Of a stretch of DNA of 64,000 nt, positions 46,150 through 58,237 are shown one piece after another; within the stretch, counting starts at the first letter, position 1, and each line of letters opens with the position of its first letter. The position numbers were made by a program, and so were the translations under genes. Under the pieces are notes generated by a model that did no database searches, was not told where the DNA came from, and saw only the letters and a program-made list of their open reading frames with translations. The DNA lies in contig CM030366.1 of the NCBI GenBank assembly GCA_017893485.1, positions 187,843,947-187,907,946 of the forward strand. Direction: 5' to 3'. Source of the stretch: Hemerocallis citrina (taxonomy: Eukaryota > Streptophyta > Magnoliopsida > Asparagales > Asphodelaceae).

Positions 46150-47137
46150 ATGGACAGTGATTTTGGTCTTTGGCCCGCAAGTCATGTGCGTACATTTATT
46201 GAGTTGATGGAGGCCGAGGTAGATCGAAATAGTTTGAAAAGTGCAAAATTCGATGCGAGACAATGGTCTCAATTGCTGAATTTATTGAACCAACGATGTA
46301 ACCGTTCATACAATCCTAAACAAATAAAAGAAAAATATGGACGGCTTAAGATGCAGTGGAGAGCCTTTCATGATTTGAAGAATCAAAGCGGTATGGGTTG
46401 GGATGAAGAGAATGAGACAGTGACTTGCGATCCCGTAGTTTGGAAGTCATATGTCCAGGTTCTCATCTTAAATATTTTTTTTTTATGCTAATGTGGGATT
46501 ATGATCGTAATATAATTTTTATTTACTTGTATAGTTGTAAACTAACAACACAATAACTTATTAATAGGCTCACCCTAAAGCTTCTGAATTTAAATCGAAG
46601 GGTTTGCCAAACTATGATGTGCTGACCAAACTTTTTCAAGATTCTACCGCCGAGGGTCTGCTATCTAGGGCTTCATCCCAAAGGGTGTATGACCTCGACG
46701 AGGAACATAGGGTCATGTATGAGTTCGCCCACCCCACTCCCTCCAATGCACCGCATGTAAATTTAGATGATGATGATGAGTACGAGCCAATGCATACGGG
46801 GTCGGGGTCTCGTAAGAGACGCTCTAGTGGTGGGTCCAGTGGCCGAGCTACAAAAAGCTCAAGAATGGATGTGGCTGTTTCTGCCAACGCAGAAAAGTCC
46901 ATTGCTAAGAGTGAATACTATAGGAAGAAGGCAGGCATGGTTGATCGCTCTGCCACAGACGACCAGTACTCCATTGAGAATGCCATGCAGGTACTGATTG
47001 GTATCGATGGGCTTAATCATGCTATGATTGATTTTGCACTGGAGAAAATCACTAATGACCCAAATTGGCGTAAAACCTTTATGGTAATGAAACCGGAGTG
47101 GAGGCTAGGGTGGTTAGATAGACTTTCGAAAAAATAA
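46150..47137 (+). CDS. PIF/Harbinger Myb/SANT-like DNA-binding protein, intact
   Basis: Exons 46150-46458 and 46568-47137 join in phase (GTC-CAG to GCT-CAC) through a GT-AG intron of 109 bp, giving 292 residues. I start at the ATG at 46150 because MDSDFGLWPASHVRTFIELM leads straight into the domain; the in-frame ATG at 46078 adds an unlikely leader. The Myb/SANT-like trihelix domain (about residues 8-100) has the spaced aromatic residues W-S-Q-L-L, KEKYGRLKMQWRAFHDLK and VVWKSYV. After it come GLPNYDVLTKLFQD, an acidic DDDDEYEP run, a basic KRRSSGGSSGRATKSSR segment that could direct nuclear entry, and a C-terminal helical part ending WRLGWLDRLSKK. In Harbinger elements this protein brings the transposase to the nucleus and the element ends. 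No stops are seen. Confidence 0.88.
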
Positions 47138-50100
47138 ATGTAATTTATTAAATTCCATAACGTAGCACCTTCATTATGTATAATTTAAATGTATCAGTTA
47201 TTTGACATTTTTCTGTACTATTAGTTGGGTGATTATATGCATTGGTTCATGGTGGACTTTGATATTATATCGGTTTTAATTTCATCTGCACTCGTTTTCC
47301 TACATTTGGACTGTTTGTTGTCACTATTTATGTTTCAATTCTATCGGTAACTGTTATAATTAATATGACATCCATTATGGTCGTAGAGTATTTAAAATCA
47401 GAAGTCTTCTTTAAAATCAGAAGTCTTCTTTATGACATCCATGCTCTCCTCTTGTTTTTGCCAGTACTGGTTGTTTCTTTCTACTCTTTCTTTTGGATTA
47501 TATGGCAGTCTCTTTCAGGCTCTTCCCTCTTATAAGCCATGCTGCTTGTTACTCCTCTGTAGTTTGGGTTGTGTTATCAGCGACTTTGGTGGTTCTCTTT
47601 TTGTGCTGTTTGTTCCTCAATTTTTTTGCAGGTTATTTTTTAGCTCCAACAGATATTTGTTGCTCTCTGTGTTGGGGTGAGGCTACTGTACTCTTATTTC
47701 TTTCTTCGCACTTAATTGTTGGTGTTGGGTTTTCTGTGTTCTTACCCTGCGCATTTTTTCTTGGGCTATTACATTTGTTCCAATTCAGGTACCGTTGACG
47801 ATCTGCTTCATTGTTTTTGTGATTCTTTCATATTGATAAGTCCATATCAACTTTAGTGTTGCTATACTTTAGTTAGGACACTTTTACAAAGGGATTATTG
47901 TTAGTGCTTTGTATTTTGTTTCATTGCTTTTTTATGAGATACAAATGCATCATTGATACCATTTGACACTGCTCTCTGATATATGTTATCAAGCTTTCCT
48001 TCCTAATTAGATTGTTGTTTTCATGTTTTCTTGACATATTTCAGTCTTAAATATAATGATTTTTGTTCTCTGTTGTAGCTGTGGTATAATCATTTGATAA
48101 CTGTTCTATAAACAATATTCTTCCGGAACTATTCTATTGGGGCGAGGTCTTCATAAAATACAAAATCATGTTTGCTGTGGTTGACTATATTAGTGAATGT
48201 ATGATAGCATTAGCAATGTTCTATGCATTTCTGGCACAAACAACTGATCATATTAACTATGATTGAAATTGTATACATGATTGTGAGGGAAATTTGTATA
48301 AAATTAAGCTAGCTGAACATGGTATATTTGACGAAGTAGGTATCACATGTAGGTATCACTGGCTTAGTTTTGAAGTTGTCCACAACATGGTATAGTTTTT
48401 ATTATCACAGTCTTTGATATACTATAAACTTCTAATTATGATTAGGTTTTGAAACAACATGCAGGTCTCTAACTTGGGGACTTGGAGGAGAGCTCATAGT
48501 ATCTGTCCTGATTATGGTGTACTGGTATGGGTGTGCAGCATACCGTTGACATTTATATTCCTTTGACCTTAATTCATGTTAAATTGAATACAAATATATT
48601 TATTATGGGCACCTACTGTGGTTCTTGTCATGCACTCATGCATGAGAATAACTCCATATCAACTTGAAAGGAATTACCTGATATATACATAACTGATATA
48701 CTTCACTGATATACTTCACTGACTGATATACTTACCTGATATATACTGACTGATATACTTCTCTTAAATATTGTGTTTTCAAAAAAAAAGGTGTTGTTGA
48801 AAAGTAGCTCTTACAGTCCATTGTTTAGAGGCAAAAATTTGGAAGAAGAAAGTTCCGAAGACACATCTGATGATATATAGATTGAGGTATCTTATCATTC
48901 ATTTATTCATTTACACACTTGCATCTATATGGTATTGATCAATTTTTTGTTTCCGAACCTATATGGATTATGATCTTTATTTCTTGCTAATTTTGTTTCA
49001 GGACATATATGAAAAATATGGATGCTACTAGAACACTATGTGGACACCTATTATATTCCAGGGAAGTATTTGATTCTCTCTTACTCATTTTGGGGTTTTG
49101 TCTTTCTCTCTTTTTGTGTGTTGGTGTAGGCAGTGATGACAAACACATGGTTGAAAATTAATACCTGATCAGCGTAGGGGGAAATATTTTTTGATACTCT
49201 GGCTTCTATTTACAATTTTGGTCAGTAGCTTTGTTGAGCTTGTTGTATTTGTGCATACTGATCAGTTTCGCACTCACTTATGATGAAGTGGGTACATGAG
49301 TCATTCTTCTCTCCTTCAGATATTGTAGCTGTTATTTGTTGTTGGTATTAATGAGTAACTGATATTTGCTGTTTAGTTACTTTTTTGATTTTGATATTTG
49401 CTGCTCTCAGTTGAATGAGTGAGAGTCTTTTCAGTTTCTGATATTTTGTACTTGCTCTTCATTTTGGTTGAATATCTGATATCAGTTTTTTGGCCTGAAA
49501 CTTGAGTATGGTTGGGGTAAATGATATCTGGCCTGAAACTTGATTATAGTGGGGGTAAATGATATCAGTTTATTGGCCCGAAACTTGAGTATGGTTGAGT
49601 ATCTGATATCAGTATTTTCGGTTTGATATTTGCATTTGTTGTTCATTTACTTTGCTGTCCACTTAGAGTACGCAACTGCGGAAATCCCTATTTATATGAA
49701 GGAGGGTGTATTTATGGATTTGAAATGATGCTTGAAGTTCTATTTAACTGATGCGGTATTATTTATTTATTTGAACTAGTTGGCATGCACCCCAATGCAA
49801 CCCTAGTGTGAATACTGTGTTCTGAGCCTACCATTATTTTTAGTATATTAATTTTGATTGGGTTAGTTGAATTAATCATACTTTCATCTTATGCATTTCT
49901 TTTCCTGATTGTACACAAAAGATAACTTGCAGAAGTAGTTGAAGATGTAGAAGAGAAGTAGTAGAAGGAGATTGAAGCAACAACTAGAAGAAGTTGAGAA
50001 GCAGCAACATAAGGAGAAGTAGTAGTAGGAGAAGTAGCAGCAACTAGAAAGAGTTGAGAAGCAGCAGCTGTACAAGGAATTGAGAAGTAGCAGCAGCAGC

Positions 50101-50510
50101 AGCTCCACTTGTGCAATTGTTTTATTGTTTTGATGCTTGTTTGGTCAATTGTAGAAATTGTAAAATGCAAATTATATGTATCTATATTTGTAATGGACAG
50201 TTTGTAAAATAAATGTAACCAAACAGAAATTTGTAATGGAAATTTTGTACATTTTTTTGAAATTTGCATAGTGTGTCCAATCGTTGTATTACCCAACTTC
50301 ACCACAATTCAAATAAAATTTTACATGGTCGGAAGACACTAGTGGGAAGCTTCCAAGAAGGAAAAAGAAAAAAAAATTTGAGTAGCGCATGACGCTTCCA
50401 CGTTGTAGCAGGTTGCTTGTTTGTACATTGATAGAAGTTGGGTCTATATCTGCAAAAAAAATTAACAAAAAACTCATAAGAAAAATATTGTGAATTCATT
50501 AAATATACAA
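47138..50510. other. Interior of the Harbinger element; no transposase seen
   Basis: Open frames here (for example 47432 and 47493) are Leu/Phe/Cys-rich and unlike any protein I know. The word ACTGATATACTT repeats at 48680-48760, and GGCCTGAAACTTGA(G/T)TAT with GGGGTAAATGATATC repeats at 49490-49600. A purine-rich AAGAAGTAGTAG and AGCAGCAGC stretch covers 49925-50105. A minus-strand segment at 50290-50450 reads open for about 60 codons but is unassigned. Confidence 0.5.
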
Positions 50511-50519
50511 CCTAGATAA

Positions 50520-51250
50520 CAGTTTTCAGCTACAAATATAAAAAAACAGCTTTTGAACTGTTTTTTTCGGAAAACAGCTTTCGGAAAACAAGTTTTCAGC
50601 AAGAAATATAAGCCAACAGCTTTTATTTTTCACTCCTTCAGAAAAACAGCTTTCAGATAACAGTTTTCAGCTAGGAATATAACCCAACAGCTTTTGGAAC
50701 TCACTTCTTCAGAAAAACAGCTTTCAGATAACAGTTTTCAGCTAGGATTATAGCAGAACAGCTTTCAAACTCGTTTTTTCAGAAAAAACAGCTTTCAGAT
50801 AACAGTTCTCAGCAAGAAATATAACCAAACAGCTTTTCGACTCACTTTCTCAGGAAAACAGCTATCAGATAACAGTTTTCAGCTAGGAATATAACAAAAC
50901 AGCTTTTAAGCTCGTTTTTTCAGAAAAACAGCTTTCAGATAACATTTTTCAGCAAGAAATATAACCGAACAGCTTTTAACCTCGCTTTTTCAGAAAAACA
51001 GCTTTCAGATAACAGTTTTCAGCTAGGAATATAACAAAACAGCTTTGAAGCTCGTTTTTCCAGGAAAACAGCTTTCAGATAACAGTTCTCAGCAAGAAAT
51101 ATAGCCTAACAGCTTTTAAACTCGCTTTTTCAGGAAAACAGCTTTCAGATAACAGTTTTCAGCTACAAAAATAAAACAACACAGCTTTGAAACTGTCTTT
51201 TCCAGATAACAGCATTTTACAGTCTAGTTTTAAGAAAACAGCATTCAGGT
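50520..51250. repeat. 71-bp tandem array in the right arm of the Harbinger element
   Basis: ACAGCTTTCAGATAACAG recurs at about 50645, 50717, 50788, 50858, 50929, 51000, 51071 and 51142, close to 71 bp apart. Each unit also has TTTCAGC(T/A)AG(G/A)AATATA and ACAGCTTTT. Alternate units differ (CTAGGAATATAAC or CAAGAAATATA), which suggests expansion in two-unit steps of about 142 bp. Confidence 0.85.
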
Positions 51251-51423
51251 TTATTTTTTATACACAAACAGGTTATACAATTTCATTTTCAGAAAACAGT
51301 TTTCAGAAAACTCTACCAGACAGCTTTTACACTCTCATTTTCACAAAACAGTTTTCACAAAACAGTTTTCACAAAATATTTTCACAAAACTATTTTCAAA
51401 ACAACAAACCAAACGCACTGTAA

Positions 51424-52020
51424 GTGTGGAAAATGATGAAATTTAACTGTTGAAAAGATATTTGATATTTTCAATATAACATGTGCAATAAAAAAAATAT
51501 AAAAATTCTGAAAATTTTACAAACCTGAAATTTTAAAATCTAAATTTCTAAGTAAATAAAGAAAGAATGGGAGAGAGAGAGAAAGAGAGAAATATGAAAA
51601 AGTGAAGAGAGGAGAGAGAGAGAGTAATAAAGTAATGAGTTTTTTAGTTTTGGGGGAAAATTTAATTTTGGTGTTTGAAATTTTGGACAGAAAAATATGT
51701 TTTGTGAGAATCAATCTAAATCACTGATTTTAGGAGAGATTGAATGAGAGCCACTCAATAGCTTTCTTTGTAATTTATTATATAGTTTAGAAATTAGAGA
51801 TTAGAGATATAGTTGAGATTATATTAATTAAGTTAGTTTATCACTTTATCTACATATTATACCACTCACTCAAACTGTTGTTACTGATAATTACTGCCCC
51901 CATCATTTTCCTAGAAATATCAAACCATTTATAGGGATATACCAGTAATTGTCGAAGATAGATATATAAATATAATATATCGATTAAATTGACTAAATAA
52001 GAAAACGGATGGCCGCCAGA
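51424..52020. other. Spacer upstream of the CCCH gene
   Basis: A purine-rich GAGAGAGAGAAAGAGAG stretch lies at 51570-51630. The rest is AT-rich. No gene or clear core promoter is evident. Confidence 0.5.
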
Positions 52021-52129
52021 GGAATCCAGACGTGCTCTTTAGGGCTCCTCTCTTTCTCTCTTTCTGCCTCTCCAGTTTAATTTTATCTTCGATAATTCTT
52101 CAATCTATCAACCAATTAATGAGGAATAA

Positions 52130-52250
52130 TATCTGATCAGTTCAATTAGGGTTAGGGTTTCGATAACTTCACGTCGATTTGACCTTCCCCTTCCTCGTTC
52201 ATTTTCTCTTTCAAAATCGCACCAAAGGTTAGGGTTTTCGAAATCGCAAC
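52130..52250 (+). promoter_or_regulatory. 5' leader with telo-box-like motifs
   Basis: TTAGGGTTAGGGTTTCG at about 52147 and GGTTAGGGTTTTCG at about 52228 are telo-box-type motifs often found near the start site of plant housekeeping genes. They lie 50-150 bp before the CCCH start codon. Confidence 0.5.
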
Positions 52251-52296
52251 GAAAAAACAAAAAAAACAAGAACAATCAATCAATCAATCAATTTGG

Positions 52297-52356
52297 ATGG
52301 CTGGTTTGAAGCAGTCGAGGAGGGTTTCGTGGCCAACCGATGATAACTTGTGTAAG
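52297..52356 (+). CDS. First coding exon of a probable CCCH zinc-finger protein (C3H6-like)
   Basis: Twenty codons, MAGLKQSRRVSWPTDDNLCK, end at a GT donor (AAG|GTATAACC). This N-terminus matches in pattern the conserved start of plant CCCH proteins related to Arabidopsis C3H6 ('M-x-G-x-x-K-S-x-R-V-S-W ... D-x-x-L-C-Q'), where the first exon is likewise short and ends at the same point. A leader rich in CT and telo-box motifs precedes it. The CCCH fingers and the rest of the protein would be in later exons; I found no second exon ('VRLFLSE'-like) downstream to 64000. Either intron 1 exceeds 11 kb or the gene is broken. The short exon limits certainty. Confidence 0.6.
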
Positions 52357-53469
52357 GTATAACCTAATTTCAATCCTTTTTATAATAAATTAATCCTCAC
52401 ATTCACGCAAACCCTGTGTTCTTCTCTTTACCTTTTTGTTGTTGTTGAAGTTTTTAATTCGTGATATATTGCATGTGGTTTTGATTGGGTTGGGGGATTC
52501 GTTTGTTCTGATTCTGTCGGATTGGGCTTGAAACTTTTGTTATTGTCAAAGTGTCAATTCTCTAGTTTTGGATTTTCGTATCTTTTCATTAATCTTGGTT
52601 TATTTTGCCACTAAAATCATCGTATTAGTGAAGGATTATCTATTTGTCTGTCTGTCTGTGATTTTATCTAAATCTATAAACCAGTTGGGTTTGGATAGGT
52701 TTGAGCAAGCCATTGGTATGGGTGACTGATTCGTTGATCTTAAATCCTGCTCTGAAAAAAAAATGGAATAAGGGAAAAGGAAAAGAAAAAAAAGGGAAAA
52801 TTGTTTTGAATAAATAATCTTATAGGGATAAAAGTATAGGGATAAAATTTATCCAAGGATTAAACGAAGAGGGCCACAAACCCGTTTAAAAAAAATTGTA
52901 TTGAGCGGAAATGCCATCCTATCGTTTTTCCCATTTGCATTTTCTGGAACCTCGAGGTAGAATAATAAAAACATGAGTTTGTGAGTTTGCTTCATCCCTA
53001 TAATTCACAAGTTGCGTTACAACTAATTGGTGGATGCAATGCAAGGCTAAATTTAAATCAATGTATGATAAGAGGTAGTATATAAAGAAATTTAAAAAGT
53101 GGCATGTTTACTCTAAGTACTAATTGAGGAGGAGGACTTAGTGATGAACTTATATTCGCAGACCATTCACTTGACCACTGAAGATGCAAGTGCAGATTTA
53201 CTTCAGAATTGAAGCATTATAAAGTTTGAACTTTCTATTAATTATATACCTTGGGTGAATTTGGTTGATTAAATCGATGACACAAAGTTGATTAAGTACT
53301 CATTTATGACAAGTTCAAATATCAAATGTGCTCATCATGATCCTTGCCGCACTTCACTTTTGACAACATGGAAAGCTGAGGAAAACTTATTATAACAAAA
53401 GAACAAGAAAATTTTCATTGCTTATATAAGATCTGCTCAGTTAAGGATACAACTGTAAGCATAGTTGTC

Positions 53470-54225
53470 AATTATCTTGCATATCTTACAATATGTATCT
53501 TGATACGGTACGATATTTAATGAATTCAATATGTATCCCATGCGATTTACATATAGCTTAAAATATTTCATTTTATCTATACATTTTGCAAGGATATACG
53601 ATATGATACTATATGATAAATAGTAGCTTACGTGTGAATCTAGGTTCGGGTTTGTTTCATAATTTACCTGAAAGCCAACTTTAAGGCCCAAAACCTAGTT
53701 TTTTAGTGTTTTGTGCCAACGTGGTAAGATTTCTCCTTTGCTAATTCCTTTTTATTGCTTTCTTATTTGTTTCTTCCACTTGTTTGATCTTTTTCTCCGG
53801 GTTTATTGCAAATAGTATGTCGATTGCGTCTTAATGTAATATGTCTGCATCAGAAATAGTGTCGTACACATATATGCAACTCCTATAATAGTTAGAGTAC
53901 TAGTGCATGATCATCTATACATTAGTAAATTTGTAAATCTAGTTTACGCTGTCAAGAATTAAGAATAATAAATAATTTAATATTAAGGATATATTCACTT
54001 TTTAATGTGTTAAAATTTCGTGATTCGGATATCCATATCTTCCTTTCTTGTCATTGATTTACCTATATGTTGATGACTTATGATCATAGAAATTGGTGCA
54101 TCATTGATTACTTCACTTTTGGACATGCATTAGTTTATCTTATGATACGATACTCGATACGATATAAGATACAATATTATGGGAAACCAATATACGATAT
54201 GTATTACAGTTTGATAACTATAACA
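53470..54225. mobile_element. Inverted-repeat element with ATACGATA motifs
   Basis: TAGTTGTCAATTATC at the left faces GTTTGATAACTA at the right, and both arms carry ATACGATA or GATACGATA words nearby. The flanks CTGTAAGCA and CAGTAAGTT are similar. This fits an aged MITE; the superfamily is open. Confidence 0.4.
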
Positions 54226-55224
54226 GTAAGTTCCTATGATAATTTTCTGTTTTACGGACATACTATGAAGCAACATTTCCAGAGGACTGCTAGTAGCATG
54301 TTAAACTATTTGTTCTATGCGTAAGTGCTAGTCTTCTTTCCTGGATTTTTGAGATTGTCAAGATGGGGAAGTGAACAAGGTAAAAAGGAGAAAGTTCCAT
54401 AAATGCATGGTTCAAGAAGTGATGTTTCAATTCTTCTTATAGACTTAACTTCATAGTGAGCGAGAAAGAGAGCAGATAAATTTAGGATATCACCAGCTTA
54501 ATGACTTACAAGTGACAACACACTGAATTGCAGTCACTTTTCAGAAGAATCAACAAATCAGCAATAAACCGAAAAATCTAATTTTGAATGGATATCGACA
54601 TTTTCCAATCGTTTTTTGTTGCTTGAGGAAACATAAAAGCTAGGTTGTTTATTAATTTAGAATTTTAGATACACCAATATAAACTGCCTACTTCCCTCTG
54701 GTTAGAACTCTCGTAGTTAATTTTTCAGCAGGATATGCTGGTGGTTGCCATGGCATATTCAATTAGTTGACATGGAAAAGCTTATGAGCTATGCTTGAAG
54801 TAAATGTAGTCCGTAACATAATTACTCAAAAATTACCCACATACTGTAAATCTCATAGGATTTTTGTCTTGAGAAAATGCAGGTTAGTTCAAGATTCAGA
54901 AGTTTGAACCAGTTAAGGCTTCAAGTATATATTAACTCCTGAACAATTTTTAAATGGTAGATATCTAGGGGCTTCATGATCATACTGGTGTTTTTGTTGG
55001 CTGTTTCTGTGGCTGTAAATGAATTGGTTGTTTCTCGGGCTTTAAATGAACACGTATAATACCTTAATGTTGGGATTGTCATCCTTCCTCTTTGGTAGCT
55101 TTGAGGCTTTACAGTATAGATTTTCATTCATGCTGCATCTCCTCTTAGTGATGTGCTCTTGGGTGTTTGGTATGCTTAATTTGCAAGGGAATTTTCTATC
55201 TATTCAATGTGGATTATCCTGTGT

Positions 55225-55735
55225 GGCCTAATAATGGGTATCATTTGGGAAGGAATATTTGGTCCCATGGGAATCACATTTCCCCTGTTTTGTGGGATTT
55301 TAATTCCTTTTGTGTTGTGTAGGAATGCTCATTTTCATGGCAATCAAATTGCAAATGACTAATTTATACCCACTGTTGTCCACCCCCTGCCATGGCCACC
55401 ATTGCATGCCTGCCTTCGGCACCACCTACCCACCACTGTCGCTGCCTCCGCCCACGCCCATCACCTACCACCATCGCCAATATACACCACCTCCACCGCC
55501 CCCTCTACCCCAAACATCTTTTTCTCAGTTTATCCTACCATCATAGCTATGAAAATTTTGGGAAAAGCAACATATTCCTGGGAACAAAATGTTTTTATAC
55601 CAAGCACGAAAATTAAAGATTCCCAGGAATGCAGTAAACACAATAGCGGAGGATTCTTGGGAATAATTGCGCGCCATGACATTCCCAGGAATTCGTTCAT
55701 CTGAATCCATCATTCATCATACCAAACACCCCATT
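55225..55735. mobile_element. MITE-like block with CCC(A/T)GGGAA repeats
   Basis: The left part reads GGGTATCATTTGGGAAGGAA then GGTCCCATGGGAATCACATT; the right part, read on the opposite strand, begins GGGGTGTTTGGTATGATGAA and holds CCTGGGAATGTCATGGC. The GGGAAT words face each other across the block. A CCACC-rich segment lies between. The ends are uncertain. Confidence 0.35.
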
Positions 55736-56770
55736 ATTTTGTGTTTTTATATTGAAATTTACTTCAGCTTTCTTTAGGGGATTTGGATTGGATTAATTAC
55801 ATTACGCTCAAAGCAACAAAATCTGTATTTTTTTCTGATAAAATTTTATTTGAGGAACCTTAAACTCATCCTAAAACTTGTGACTAAATTTGGGCATGTA
55901 AATGATTTTGTATTTCAAGTATTTGGATTTATGTGATATGAGTACGGACATTATTCGAATACTCCAGAAACAAAATTATTGAGTCTGTAAAAAAGTCTTT
56001 AAAAAGTACAACTTTTCTTTCTTCTCTCAGTTCTCTGTTTCAAGGATGGTGAAATTACTGTGATTAGTTAAAAATATTAAATCATAAGAACCTGGAATTT
56101 CTCTAATCATTTTAGAAATTGGTGAAAGTGGAATATGTAATTATTCTATTGAAATTTCAGGTCTAAAGAAAAATGTTTTGAGCATTGGGTCTAGGATATT
56201 TTGAGATTTTATTGATCGCCCGGAAGTATGTAACTTCCAAGTAAAATCAATCAAGGAAAAACATCAACTTCCATAGTAAATGCCTACCTTTTGTGTATGC
56301 TGCCTGCTTTACCTGTTTGTTTAATTGTAAAATAAATGCAGATATTATCAAATTTACTTGGTTCATAAAATTAACTCGGTAAAATTGCAAATCCAGGCTT
56401 CCACATAATAGTGCCGTGAAATCTTATGTAGACGACAACACCAGTGCAGTTTGCTGCAAAGTTTCTTTTGTGTATCTTGAAGTTCTCATGCCAATATGGC
56501 TCAATCCAAGGTCAATTATATAGTATCAACTTTCAACTACTTACAGTGAGAAACACATAATTAGTGTTCGGGTTCACAAAATTGAAAAAATAACATTCCA
56601 TATGCAGAGTCATAATATTTGGTGTCATCTGCCAAGTGTGGAGAAGGGCCAACAGGTAATCCTCAAAAACTATCAAAAGGAGTATTACAGCATGAGCCTC
56701 ACATTTATTAGTGAATAGTGACGAATACGTAAATTATATATTAGTAGTAGTGGAGTCTTGGTAAATATTA

Positions 56771-57706
56771 GAGCATCCACAGTCGTTTGCTTATTTGCCA
56801 TTTTTTCCATTTTTTTTTACTGTAGCGCACACACTCGTCTGCTATTTTGCCATTTTTTGGCAAAATCACTACAGTAAAAAGGGACGAATAGCATTCCATA
56901 TAGCAAAATGCATATTATAGCGGACGAAACATCATGTTTCGTCTGGATTATTTAATTATTATTTTAATTGATCGGACGAAACATGATGTTTCGTCCGAAG
57001 TAAAAAAAAAAACCCAAATAAAATAACCGTTAAATGAATTTAAGCGTGGGAATGAACATGATGTTTCGTCCCATGTGAGACGAAACATCATGTTTCGTCC
57101 CAATCCAATTTTGTTTAAAAAAATTAATTTTAAAAATTAAATTTGTAAATTTTAAATTTTTTTTGCAATTATATAAATTGATTTTGCAAATTTTTAAATT
57201 GTTTTTGCAAAAAAAAATTACAATTTCTTTTTTTTAATTTGTTTTTGCAATTTTTTTTTTGCAAAAAAAAATTCCACCAAATCCGGACGACACATGATGT
57301 GTCGTCTGGTTTGGGGGACATTTTGGCACATTTTGTAATATTTTAAGTTGTTTTTGCAAATTTCTAAATTTATTTTGCAATTTTTTTAATTGTTTTTGCA
57401 ATTATTATTTACAAACTATGTTAAAAAATTGTTTTTGCAAATTTTTTTTGCAAAAAAAAAGTTCCCGATTTTTCCCCCTTTTTGGGACGAAACATCATGT
57501 TTCGTTCCGAATTTTTTATTAATATTTTCTAACTTTCGGCCCGTATAAATTATTTTTTTATTATGAGACGAAACATCATGCTTCGTCTGATAGTTTTTTA
57601 ACAAATTTATGCATTTTTTACCATTCGACGACTGCAGCAAAACGAAGAAATGGATTGCTAAAATATGCATTTTGCCATTTTTCCCATTGAACGACTGTGG
57701 ATGCTC
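56771..57706. mobile_element. PIF/Harbinger-like MITE with internal palindromes (copy 2)
   Basis: TTA flanks at 56768-56770 and 57707-57709. The ends GAGCATCCACAGTCGTTTGC and, on the opposite strand, GAGCATCCACAGTCGTTCAA are inverted repeats. The interior holds at least seven palindromes of the form GACGAAACAT-C/G-ATGTTTCGTC, near 56923, 56974, 57048 (half), 57078, 57292 (GACGACACAT variant), 57485 and 57566. Runs of TTTTTGCAAATT separate them. It does not code for protein. Confidence 0.8.
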
Positions 57707-57768
57707 TTAGAGTAGTAGTGGAGTCTAGGGCGTGCGCTTTTTGGGCGCTTCTTGCCTCAGGTGCTAGT

Positions 57769-58085
57769 TTGGAGTGTAAAATGAACAGGACGGTCCGTCG
57801 TCCGTCTGAGTTCGGCTCGAGAAATGGCCCGACCGTGGACCGTCCGAACTGTTATACGAACCGAACATGAACAAATTATTAGGTTCGATGTTTTACCGAG
57901 CTCGAGCCGGACATAAGTCCGTTCGAGTATTATTGTGGTCCGATGCTTTACCGAACCGAGTCTGGACTATAAAAAAAATTGTCCGATCTGGACGGAGCCG
58001 GACATAAGCCCGTCCGAGTAAAATTTCGATCCGAGATTGAACATATGACTATCTGGTCCCGTCCGGTCCAATTTACAGCCCTAGG
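57769..58085. mobile_element. Small hAT-like MITE
   Basis: GGAGTGTAAAATGAACAGGA at the left faces, on the opposite strand, AGGGCTGTAAATTGGACCGG at the right. Flanks TGCTAGT and GGCTAGT are similar. The interior repeats GGACGG, CCGTCCG and GAGCCGGACATAAG(T/C)CCGT. It interrupts a GCGCTT/GGGCGC-rich patch (57730-57765 and 58087-58120). Confidence 0.5.
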
Positions 58086-58237
58086 GCTAGTGGAGTCAAG
58101 CTCTTCGACTTCGCCTTTCGCATTTAAAACTCTGCAACTAATAGTCCAACGTGTGATGTCTTTGACGTGTTTGATAATAACTTCACGCTGGGAGTATACA
58201 AGTCATGCAGGAAAAAATGTAGTCTTCATATATGTTA

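Larger units (their letters stand above)
45209..51420 (+). mobile_element. PIF/Harbinger-type DNA transposon, 6.2 kb, transposase not found
   Basis: Flanked by TAA at 45206-45208 and 51421-51423. Termini are GAGTGCGTTTGGTACACTG and, on the opposite strand, CAGTGCGTTTGGTTTGTTG; the shared AGTGCGTTTGGT and the TAA duplication are hallmarks of PIF/Harbinger elements. It carries one intact two-exon Myb/SANT gene, the known partner ORF of this superfamily. No DDE transposase motifs were found on either strand between 47138 and 51420. The right arm is a 71-bp tandem array. Confidence 0.8.
52357..56767. other. Putative long intron or intergenic DNA
   Basis: No exon recognised. It contains an inverted-repeat element near 53460-54230 and a MITE-like block near 55225-55735, both listed separately. 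Low-complexity AAAGGG runs lie at 52755-52800. Confidence 0.5.

Noticed and set aside
47432..47798. Possible membrane protein or Harbinger transposase
   Set aside because: Hydrophobic open frames without DDE motifs or conserved blocks; composition resembles AT-rich spacer.
49884..50305. Minus-strand Leu/Ser/Cys-rich frames
   Set aside because: Simple AGCAGC/AAGAAG sequence read backwards; low complexity, not a gene.
55310..55704. Overlapping frames rich in His, Pro and Thr
   Set aside because: They come from a CCACC-rich simple stretch inside a MITE-like block.
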